In this document: positions 9,598 to 19,287 of the stretch, one piece after another | Layout: each line of letters begins with the position of its first letter | How positions within the stretch are numbered: the stretch's first letter is position 1 | DNA from: Phytoseiulus persimilis | Taxonomy: Eukaryota; Arthropoda; Arachnida; Mesostigmata; Phytoseiidae | Length of the DNA: 64,000 nt | Direction: 5' to 3' | NCBI GenBank assembly: GCA_037576195.1 | Contig: CM075103.1 | Location: forward strand, 19,406,001 to 19,470,000 | Position numbers and translations under genes: made by a program | Notes under the pieces: generated by a model | Seen by the model: the letters and a program-made list of their open reading frames with translations, nothing else | Database searches by the model: none | What the model was told of the DNA's origin: nothing

Positions 9598-12442
9598 GCG
9601 CTTCCCTTCGAGCTGTGCCGGAATGTACCGGAATCGACCCGGAACTGGTCGGCGGGAGGTCATTGAATCGCTGCCTCTAGGAGTAGAGAACAATGTAACC
9701 TCGAGAAAGACCAGAGGCGGCTACACTCCGCTCCATTGCGCCTCGAGCGCCGGTGATGCGTTTGTTGTGGAATTGCTGCTACAGGAGGGAGGAGTCGATG
9801 TCAACGCGAAAGATTCAAAAACAGGTGCAACAGCTCTCCATCGCGCATCAATGAATGGTCACGCGGATATTGTGAGATTATTGCTACAGGCAGAGGGCAT
9901 CGATGTCAACGCGGATCGGACTGAGGACGGTTGCACTGCTCTCCATTGCGCCGCGCTCAATGGTTGTTCGTCGGTCGCAAAATTGTTGATACAGAGTGCG
10001 GGAATCGATGTCAACGCAAAGCGTGCCAAAGACGATTTCACTGCTCTTCATTTCGCCACGATTGAAGGTCACGCGGATATCGTGAAATTGTTGCTGCGGA
10101 AGGAAGGAATCGATGTCAACGCGAATCAGACTGACGAAGGTCGCACCGCTCTCCATCATGCCTCGATCGGTGGTCGAGCAGAGATTGTGAAATTGTTGCT
10201 TCAAAAGGAAGGTATCGATGTCAACGCAAAGCGTGCCAAAGACGGTTTCACTGCTCTTCATTTCGCCACGATTGAAGGTCACGCGGATATCGTGAAATTG
10301 TTGCTGCGGAAGGAAGGAATCGATGTCAACGCGAATCAGACTGACGAAGGTCGCACCGCTCTCCATCATGCCGCGATCGGTGGTCGAGCAGAGATTGTGA
10401 AATTGTTGCTTCAAAAGGAGGGTATCGATGTCAACGCGAAGCAGACTAAAGACGGTTGCAGTGCACTGATTTGCGCCACGATCAACGGTCACACAGATGT
10501 TGTGGACTTGCTGCTACAGAAAGAAGGGATCGATGTCAACGCGAAACGGACTGACGACGGTTGCACTGCCCTTCATTGTGCCTCGCTCAATGGTTACGCT
10601 TCAATTGCAGGGTTGCTGATAAAGAAGGAAAGAATCGATATTAACGCGAAACGAAAAAGGGACGGTTGTTCTTCTCTTCATTGTGCCTCGTTCAAAGGTC
10701 ACGCAGGAATTGTGAAGCTGTTGCTACAGGGGGCAGGAATCGATGTCAACGCGAAAGAGGCAAAGGACGGGGGCACTGCTCTTCATTGCGCCTCAATCAA
10801 TGGTCACGCGGATGTCGTGAGCTTGTTGCTACACAAGGAAGGGATCGATGTCAATGCGAGTAGGACTTCGGACGGCTGCACTGCTCTCCATTGCGCCTCG
10901 CTCAATGGTTGCACGTCAGTCGCAAAATTGTTGATACAGAATGCGGGAATAGACGTCAACGCAAAGCGTACCAAGGACGGTTTCACTGCTCTTCACTTCG
11001 CTGCGATTAAAGGTCACGCGGATATCGTGAAATTGTTGCTTCGGAAGGAAGGGATCGATGTCAACGCGAATCAGACTGAGGACGGCCGCACTGCCCTCCA
11101 TCATGCCTCTATCAGTGGTCGAATTAGGATAGTGAAATCGTTGCTCCAGAAGGAAGGAATCGATGTCAATGCGAAGCAGACCAAGGACGGTTGCAATGCT
11201 CTTCATTTCGCCACGATCAACGGTCACGCGTATGTTGTGGACTTGCTGCTACAGAAAGAAGGGATCGATGTCAACGCGAAACGGACCAAGGACGGCTTCA
11301 CTGCTCTTCATTTCGCCACAATCAAAGGTCACGCGGATATCGTGAGCTTGTTGCTACACAAGGAAGGGATCGATGTCAATGCGAATCAGACTGAGGACGG
11401 TCGCACTGCGCTCCATCATGCCTCGATCGGTGGCCGAACAGAGATTGTGGAACTGTTGCTTCAGAAAGAGGGGATCGATGTCAACGCGAAGCATACCAAG
11501 GATGGTTGCACGGCTCTACTTTGCGCCACGATCAACGGTCATACGGATGTTGTAGACTTGCTGTTACAAAATGAAGGGATCGATGTCAACGCGAGTCGGA
11601 CTGAGGACGGTTGCACTGCCCTCCATTGCGCCTCGCTCAATGGTTACGCGTCCATTGCGAAATTGTTGATACAAAAAAGAGAGATCGATGTCAACGCGAA
11701 GCGGACAAAGGGCGGTTGTACCGCTCTCCATTGCGCCTCGTTCAAGGGTCACATAGAAATCGTGGAGCCGTTGCTACTGAAGGAAGGAATCGATGTCAAC
11801 GCGAAAGAGACGAAGGAAGGTTGCACTGCTCTTCACTGCGCCTCGGTCAATGGTCACGCGGACGTTGTGTACCTTTTGTTGCGAAAAGAAGGGATCGATG
11901 TGAACGCGAATCGGACAAAAGATGGTTTCACAGCTCTTCATGTGGCCTCTTCCGAAGGTCACGTAGACATTGTGAAACAGCTGCTACAGAAGGAAGCAAT
12001 CGATGTCAATGCGAAAGACACCAGGGACGGTTGCACTGCTCTTCATTGGGCCTCGATCCATGGTCACGCAGACGTTGTCAGTTTGCTGCTACGCAAGGAA
12101 GGGATCGATGTCAACGCGAAGCGTAGCAAGGACGGTGTCACTGCTCTTCATTTATCCTCGATGGAAGGTCACGCGGAGGTTGTTCAGTTATTGCTTCAGG
12201 AGGAGAGAATCGATGTCAACGCGAATGGGTTTGAGGGTCATTGCACTGCTCTTGATTGTGCCTCGATCCGTGGTCATGAGCATGGTGTGATGTCGCAGCT
12301 GCGGAGGGAAAAGATCGATGTTGACGCGATTCGTGCTGAGGACGGTCGCAATGCTCTACATTTCGCCTCAATCAATGGTCATGCGGCAATCGATGAGATA
12401 GCAAAGCTAGCTTATTCGATCGGGAAATCAGTTTCGAGTTGA
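9563..12442 (+). CDS. Protein of 26 ankyrin repeats, intronless
   Basis: This is a single open frame of 959 residues. After about 53 N-terminal residues without recognisable homology, it consists almost wholly of 26 ankyrin repeats, each 35 residues rather than the usual 33, on the pattern TALHxASxxGHxxIVxLLL then xxEGIDVNAKxTKDG. The first begins at YTPLHCAS (about residue 54) and the last is degenerate (NALHFASINGHAAIDEI). Ankyrin arrays bind other proteins; no catalytic, membrane or death domain is present, so the partner is unknown. Repeats fall into classes by the residue before TALH (Cys, Phe or Arg), and blocks recur: repeats 4-5 nearly equal 6-7, 8-11 resemble 18-21, and 3-5 resemble 12-14. 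This indicates growth by segmental duplication. Near-identity at DNA level means either recent expansion or assembly collapse. A more upstream start is only a TTG, so I take the ATG of MEARTP. Confidence 0.85.
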   Translation: MEARTPMCTEDKRFPSSCAGMYRNRPGTGRREVIESLPLGVENNVTSRKTRGGYTPLHCASSAGDAFVVELLLQEGGVDVNAKDSKTGATALHRASMNGHADIVRLLLQAEGIDVNADRTEDGCTALHCAALNGCSSVAKLLIQSAGIDVNAKRAKDDFTALHFATIEGHADIVKLLLRKEGIDVNANQTDEGRTALHHASIGGRAEIVKLLLQKEGIDVNAKRAKDGFTALHFATIEGHADIVKLLLRKEGIDVNANQTDEGRTALHHAAIGGRAEIVKLLLQKEGIDVNAKQTKDGCSALICATINGHTDVVDLLLQKEGIDVNAKRTDDGCTALHCASLNGYASIAGLLIKKERIDINAKRKRDGCSSLHCASFKGHAGIVKLLLQGAGIDVNAKEAKDGGTALHCASINGHADVVSLLLHKEGIDVNASRTSDGCTALHCASLNGCTSVAKLLIQNAGIDVNAKRTKDGFTALHFAAIKGHADIVKLLLRKEGIDVNANQTEDGRTALHHASISGRIRIVKSLLQKEGIDVNAKQTKDGCNALHFATINGHAYVVDLLLQKEGIDVNAKRTKDGFTALHFATIKGHADIVSLLLHKEGIDVNANQTEDGRTALHHASIGGRTEIVELLLQKEGIDVNAKHTKDGCTALLCATINGHTDVVDLLLQNEGIDVNASRTEDGCTALHCASLNGYASIAKLLIQKREIDVNAKRTKGGCTALHCASFKGHIEIVEPLLLKEGIDVNAKETKEGCTALHCASVNGHADVVYLLLRKEGIDVNANRTKDGFTALHVASSEGHVDIVKQLLQKEAIDVNAKDTRDGCTALHWASIHGHADVVSLLLRKEGIDVNAKRSKDGVTALHLSSMEGHAEVVQLLLQEERIDVNANGFEGHCTALDCASIRGHEHGVMSQLRREKIDVDAIRAEDGRNALHFASINGHAAIDEIAKLAYSIGKSVSS

Positions 12443-12603
12443 TATCATATCCTTCTAGAGCGACACGCACTTCTCTGCACTTTGCAACCAACCGGGAGTC
12501 CGCATCACCCTTGTTTGAGCTTTATCTGCTTCTGAATCGCCCGCCATCAGCGGCTTCTAGCCGGAAGAAGCTCTGTCAGGAACTATACTTGCGAGTCTCA
12601 TCC

Positions 12604-12609
12604 AATAAA
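12604..12609 (+). terminator. Poly(A) signal of the ankyrin gene
   Basis: An AATAAA lies about 160 bp after the ankyrin stop codon, a typical distance for a short 3'UTR. This supports the ankyrin frame being a transcribed gene ending here. Confidence 0.5.
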
Positions 12610-13593
12610 TAGATGTGCGATGTCCTTGCTTGCATGGACCTTGTCAGGTTACATGGTGTTTAAATTGAAACCCTGCCAGTTTTCTCGAACAAGGATACCA
12701 AACGGATTCCGATCTGCTCCCAAGTCACGATTTCGGAACAATCTTGTCGATCGACGATCATGTCCAGTGCCCCCTTCGGTTGAACCTCACGAAGATGAGA
12801 TCGTGGAGAATCAGGGCGTCGTGACTCTGGTTCAGGAAACGGAGATCGGTGCCGAGGGGCGAAAAGTCTGTAGCTGTGCACGCAGCTGAGCGGACTATAG
12901 AACTACTTCGACGGTTTTTAGTGCGAGCCTTCAAAGAGGACGGTCCACGAACGTCTTCAGTTTGTGTCGACTTCGCTCGTAGAATCTCGAGGACGGGAAA
13001 AGATAGACTTCAATTGATGAATACTTCGTCAAGCACTGGCAGCCCAATCGCTGTTACATATTCAATCAACTCGTGTGTTCAAAGAGAGCTTCATCGTGTT
13101 GTTTTAGGTATCGCATCCCGGGAAGACATCTCGAAAGAGTTTCTTCGTCCATTCGAGCACGTGATTTATGACATGTCATGTGGTTGTTCGCTAAATCGGT
13201 CGGAATCGAAACGATCTTCCGACTGCTCAGACTCCTGGAGTTGACGAAATAAATACCAAGCTATCTTTTGTACCGTGATTCCGACTGCATCCAATATGAG
13301 GAATCTTACTCGTTTCAGAAGGTCCGTTTAATCTTGATCAAGGTATCCCTCTTGTTGTTCGGTCTATTGTAGTTGTTTTCGGAGATGCCGTGCACTCAAA
13401 ACTATTCAAAATGAAGAGAGCGATGTATAACAAAAGTTGTGAGTCGGAAACACCGCGATTGATCTTATTAATGTACCAGCCGGCCTTTGGCAGACTGAAG
13501 TCGGCCGCGCTGCGCGCGGTTGGACGGCGCTCCCTGCCATCGAGGCACTTTTCTCTCCCTTCACTGGGTCAGCATTCTGATTTTGAAAAATAT
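12610..13593. other. Spacer between the ankyrin gene and the minisatellite
   Basis: There are two overlapping frames of 89 and 131 codons (12620-12889 and 12849-13244), within the length range expected by chance, and neither matches a known family. I call no gene. The segment from 13390 has an open frame leading into the satellite, but this is a consequence of the repeat rather than evidence of coding. Confidence 0.4.
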
Positions 13594-16500
13594 GGTCAGA
13601 TTGACTCGGAATCACCCCTCCAGGGTTGGGAAGTAATCGCCAGATTGGTCTCGGAATCACCCCTCCAGGGTTGGAAAGTAATCGCCAGATTGGTCCCGGA
13701 ATCACCCCTCCAGACTTGGGAAATAGTGTTCAGATTGGTCCCGGAATCACCCCTCCAGAGTTGGAAAGTAATGCTTAGATTGGTACCGGAATCACCCCTC
13801 CAGACTTGGGAAATAGTGTTCAGATTGGTCCCGGAATCACCCCTACAGAGTTGGAAAGTAATGGTCAGATTAGTACCGGAATCACCCCTCCAGGGTTGGA
13901 AAGTAATCGCCAGATTGGTCCCGGAATCACCCCTCCAGACTTGGGAAATAGTGTTCAGATTGGTCCCGGAATCACCCCTCCAGAGTTGGAAAGTAATGCT
14001 TAGATTGGTCTCGGAATCACCCCTCCAGGGTTGGAAAGTAATCGCCAGATTGGTCCCGGAATCACCCCTCCAGACTTGGGAAATAGTGTTCAGATTGGTC
14101 CCGGAATCACCCCTCCAGAGTTGGAAAGTAATGCTTAGATTGGTCCCGGAATCACCCCTCCAGAGTTGGAAAGTAATGGCCAGATTGGTCCCGGAATCAC
14201 TCCTCCAGAATTAGAGAGTAATGGTCAGATTGGTACCGGAATCACCCCTCCAGACTTGGGAAATAGTGTTCAGATTGGTCCCGGAATCACTCCTCCAGAA
14301 TTGGAGAGTAATGGTCAGATTGGTACCGGAATCACCCCTCCAGACTTGGGAAATAGTGTTCAGATTGGTCCCGGAATCACCCCTCCAGAGTTGGAAAGTA
14401 ATGCTTAGATTGGTCCCGGAATCACCCCTCCAGGGTTGGAAAGTAATGGCCAGATTGGTCCCGGAATCACTCCTCCAGAATTGGAGAGTAATGGTCAGAT
14501 TGGTACCGGAATCACCCCTCCAGACTTGGGAAATAGTGTTCAGATTGGTCCCGGAATCACTCCTCCAGAATTGGAGAGTAATGGTCAGATTGGTACCGGA
14601 ATCACCCCTCCAGACTTGGGAAATAGTGTTCAGATTGGTCCCGGAATCACCCCTCCAGAGTTGGAAAGTAATGCTTAGATTGGTCCCGGAATCACCCCTC
14701 CAGGGTTGGAAAGTAATGGCCAGATTGGTCCCGGAATCACTCCTCCAGAATTGGAGAGTAATGGTCAGATTGGTACCGGAATCACCCCTCCAGACTTGGG
14801 AAATAGTGTTCAGATTGGTCCCGGAATCACCCCTCCAGAGTTGGAGAGTAATGGTCAGATTGGTACCGGAATCACCCCTCCAGACTTGGGAAATAGTGTT
14901 CAGATTGGTCCCGGAATCACTCCTCCAGAATTGGAGAGTAATGGTCAGATTGGTACCGGAATCACCCCTCCAGACTTGGGAAATAGTGTTCAGATTGGTC
15001 CCGGAATCACCCCTCCAGAGTTGGAAAGTAATGCTTAGATTGGTCCCGGAATCACCCCTCCAGGGTTGGAAAGTAATGGCCAGATTGGTCCCGGAATCAC
15101 TCCTCCAGAATTGGAGAGTAATGGTCAGATTGGTACCGGAATCACCCCTCCAGACTTGGGAAATAGTGTTCAGATTGGTCCCGGAATCACCCCTCCAGAG
15201 TTGGAGAGTAATGGTCAGATTGGTACCGGAATCACTCCTCCAGAATTGGAGAGTAATGGTCAGATTGGTACCGGAATCACCCCTCCAGACTTGGGAAATA
15301 GTGTTCAGATTGGTCCCGGAATCACTCCTCCAGAATTAGAGAGTAATGGTCAGATTGGTACCGGAATCACCCCTCCAGACTTGGGAAATAGTGTTCAGAT
15401 TGGTCCCGGAATCACTCCTCCAGAATTGGAGAGTAATGGTCAGATTGGTACCGGAATCACCCCTCCAGACTTGGGAAATAGTGTTCAGATTGGTCCCGGA
15501 ATCACCCCTCCAGAGTTGGAAAGTAATGCTTAGATTGGTCCCGGAATCACCCCTCCAGGGTTGGAAAGTAATGGCCAGATTGGTCCCGGAATCACTCCTC
15601 CAGAATTGGAGAGTAATGGTCAGATTGGTACCGGAATCACCCCTCCAGACTTGGGAAATAGTGTTCAGATTGGTCCCGGAATCACCCCTCCAGAGTTGGA
15701 GAGTAATGGTCAGATTGGTACCGGAATCACTCCTCCAGAATTGGTGAGTAATGGTCAGATTGGTACCGGAATCACCCCTCCAGACTTGGGAAATAGTGTT
15801 CAGATTGGTCCCGGAATCACTCCTCCAGAATTAGAGAGTAATGGTCAGATTGGTACCGGAATCACCCCTCCAGACTTGGGAAATAGTGTTCAGATTGGTC
15901 CCGGAATCACCCCTCCAGAGTTGGAAAGTAATGGTCAGATTGGTACCGGAATCACCCCTCCAGACTTGGGAAATAGTGTTCAGATTGGTCCCGGAATCAC
16001 CCCTCCAGAGTTGGAAAGTAATGCTTAGATTGGTCCCGGAATCACCCCTCCAGGGTTGGAAAGTAATGGCCAGATTGGTCCCGGAATCACTCCTCCAGAA
16101 TTGGAGAGTAATGGTCAGATTGGTACCGGAATCACCCCTCCAGACTTGGGAAATAGTGTTCAGATTGGTCCCGGAATCACCCCTCCAGAGTTGGAAAGTA
16201 ATGGCCAGATTGGTCCCGGAATCACTCCTCCAGAGTTGGAAAGTAATGGCCAGATTGGTCCCGGAATCACCCCTCCAGAGTTGGAGAGTAATGGTCAGAT
16301 TGGTACCGGAATCACTCCTCCAGAATTAGAGAGTAATGGTCAGATTGGTACCGGAATCACCCCTCCAGACTTGGGAAATAGTGTTCAGATTGGTCCCGGA
16401 ATCACTCCTCCAGAATTGGAGAGTAATGGTCAGATTGGTACCGGAATCACCCCTCCAGACTTGGGAAATAGTGTTCAGATTGGTCCCGGAATCACCCCTC

Positions 16501-18304
16501 CAGAGTTGGAAAGTAATGGCCAGATTGGTCCCGGAATCACCCCTCCAGAGTTGGAGAGTAATGGTCAGATTGGTACCGGAATCACTCCTCCAGAATTAGA
16601 GAGTAATGGTCAGATTGGTACCGGAATCACCCCTCCAGACTTGGGAAATAGTGTTCAGATTGGTCCCGGAATCACTCCTCCAGAATTGGAGAGTAATGGT
16701 CAGATAGGTACCGGAATCACCCCTCCAGACTTGGGAAATAGTGTTCAGATTGGTCCCGGAATCACCCCTCCAGAGTTGGAAAGTAATGCTTAGATTGGTC
16801 CCGGAATCACCCCTCCAGGGTTGGAAAGTAATGGCCAGATTGGTCCCGGAATCACTCCTCCAGAATTGGAGAGTAATGGTCAGATTGGTACCGGAATCAC
16901 CCCTCCAGACTTGGGAAATAGTGTTCAGATTGGTCCCGGAATCACCCCTCCAGAGTTGGAAAGTAATGGCCAGATTGGTCCCGGAATCACTCCTCCAGAA
17001 TTGGAGAGTAATGGTCAGATTGGTACCGGAATCACCCCTCCAGACTTGGGAAATAGTGTTCAGATTGGTCCCGGAATCACTCCTCCAGAATTAGAGAGTA
17101 ATGGTCAGATTGGTACCGGAATCACCCCTCCAGACTTGGGAAATAGTGTTCAGATTGGTCCCGGAATCACTCCTCCAGAATTGGAGAGTAATGGTCAGAT
17201 TGGTACCGGAATCACCCCTCCAGACTTGGGAAATAGTGTTCAGATTGGTCCCGGAATCACCCCTCCAGAGTTGGAAAGTAATGCTTAGATTGGTCCCGGA
17301 ATCACCCCTCCAGGGTTGGAAAGTAATGGCCAGATTGGTCCCGGAATCACTCCTCCAGAATTGGAGAGTAATGGTCAGATTGGTACCGGAATCACCCCTC
17401 CAGACTTGGGAAATAGTGTTCAGATTGGTCCCGGAATCACCCCTCCAGAGTTGGAGAGTAATGGTCAGATTGGTACCGGAATCACTCCTCCAGAATTGGA
17501 GAGTAATGGTCAGATTGGTACCGGAATCACCCCTCCAGACTTGGGAAATAGTGTTCAGATTGGTCCCGGAATCACCCCTCCAGACTTGGGAAATAGTGTT
17601 CAGATTGGTCCCGGAATCACTCCTCCAGAATTGGAGAGTAATGGTCAGATTGGTACCGGAATCACCCCTCCAGAGTTGGAGAGTAATGGTCAGATTGGTA
17701 CCGGAATCACTCCTCCAGAATTGGAGAGTAATGGTCAGATTGGTACCGGAATCACCCCTCCAGACTTGGGAAATAGTGTTCAGATTGGTACCGGAATCAC
17801 CCCTCCAGACTTGGGAAATAGTGTTCAGATTGGTCCCGGAATCACTCCTCCAGAATTGGAGAGTAATGGTCAGATTGGTACCGGAATCACTCCTCCAGAA
17901 TTGGAGAGTAATGGTCAGATTGGTACCGGAATCACCCCTCCAGACTTGGGAAATAGTGTTCAGATTGGTCCCGGAATCACCCCTCCAGAGTTGGAAAGTA
18001 ATGCTTAGATTGGTCCCGGAATCACCCCTCCAGGGTTGGAAAGTAATGGCCAGATTGGTCCCGGAATCACTCCTCCAGAATTGGAGAGTAATGGTCAGAT
18101 TGGTACCGGAATCACCCCTCCAGACTTGGGAAATAGTGTTCAGATTGGTCCCGGAATCACCCCTCCACGTTTTTAAAAGTATGGTCAGATCGGTTCCGGA
18201 ATCACCCCTCCAGCTTTTCAAGAGTATAGTCAGACTCGTACCGGAATCACCACTCCAGACTCGGGAGAGTATGTTCAGATTGGTCCCGGAATCTCCCCCA
18301 TATG
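13594..18304 (+). repeat. 45-bp minisatellite, about 104 tandem copies
   Basis: The unit is GGAATCACCCCTCCAGACTT followed by 25 bp ending in CAGATTGGTCCC. It is repeated head to tail over 4.7 kb with no visible length change. About four variants differ in the middle (GACTTGGGAAATAGTGTT, GAGTTGGAAAGTAATGCT, GGGTTGGAAAGTAATGGC, GAATTGGAGAGTAATGGT) and in T/C and A/C at fixed sites. They are arranged in a loose higher-order order, with the AATGCTTAG variant always followed by the GGGTTGG variant. The last three units (18165-18304) are diverged, as expected at an array edge. Because 45 is divisible by three, two plus frames and one minus frame stay open for hundreds of codons, broken only by variants creating TAG or TAA. 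I treat it as non-coding satellite DNA. Confidence 0.96.
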
Positions 18305-19287
18305 TTCCAGAAAAAGTGCGGACAAACAGACAAACTGACAAACTTACAGACGAAGCCGATTATATATAGTAAGGATAAGGATTCGGCCTCACGCGTGCGA
18401 GGTCACTCGCGAACGGGGATTCCCACCATTCGATACGTTGTTCTCGGACGAGTCGAGGACTCAATATACTTGATCGAGCCTCACGCTCCCTATTAGCGTG
18501 GTGGATGCGTAAATCCGAGCGAGTCTTTCTTAGCTCTGGGCACATCATCTCGAAATACCCTGGTTCTTGCATCCGTGTAAACATTCATCCGTTGACAGAA
18601 GAAATATTTCGCTCGGAATAGCGCGCAAACGACTCCCATGAGCACGTCGATGAGACCTCTTGACAGTCGACCCCGTGTTTCCCGATTGCCCTACTAGGGA
18701 GCCGCAGAACCCGAAAAAATGCCCTCCGCTGACGACCCCAATCTCGAGTTTGAGGTTCGACTATATAATCAAATCTAGCTTACAATTCAAGAGTTCGAGT
18801 CGCATATTCTCGGGTCAGGACTAGGCCTTGTAGCGGCTTTTAACTACGGATCATTGGTTGCAAAAACCGAGAATTTTCGCAGTTCATTAACTGCGAAGAA
18901 CCGCAACCATCTGCAGTTCCCAAGATTCTTCCTCGAATCAAGTTGATCAAGAAGCTGCTCGAGCTCGGAGATTCCAATTTCAGATGCTGATCCTTCCACT
19001 CCGCGCTGTACGTCGCCCGTATCAGGTCCGGAGCGCTCCCCGGGGGAGCATTCTTGATATTCTCATTTCATCCAGTCAATCTGCACTATCTCGATCGGGA
19101 CCTCGTTTTGTCTGTATTGTCCGTGATCCCAAGCGCTTGACCGAAGTCACATTTTTCGATGTGCTGTGAGTGGCGACGGAGCAACTCCGCGGTTCGGCCA
19201 CACTTCACAACTCGAAGTTCAGATTCCAACTCTTTTGAGGGTGGGAGCGTCTTTCTCACGACTCAAATTGAGCATACTGTTCTCCAG
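18305..19287. other. Intergenic, upstream of the IR-like gene
   Basis: No gene is supported. Just before the next start codon (19288) the sequence TACTGTTCTCCAG directly abuts the ATG and could be the acceptor of a 5'UTR intron. Confidence 0.4.

Noticed and set aside
9884-10492. 202-codon minus-strand ORF inside the ankyrin gene
   Set aside because: It is a shadow of the ankyrin repeats; its sequence is the antisense of the 105-bp repeat unit.
17091-18341. 416-codon minus-strand ORF across the satellite
   Set aside because: It is the antisense reading of the same 45-bp repeat and is terminated by the TTAGAG variant; no supporting signal apart from openness.
13390-18369. Long repeat-protein ORFs (up to 422 codons) over the minisatellite
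   Set aside because: They arise because the 45-bp unit is a multiple of three. Competing frames on both strands are equally open, each is broken by stop-creating variants, and no codon-position bias was evident.
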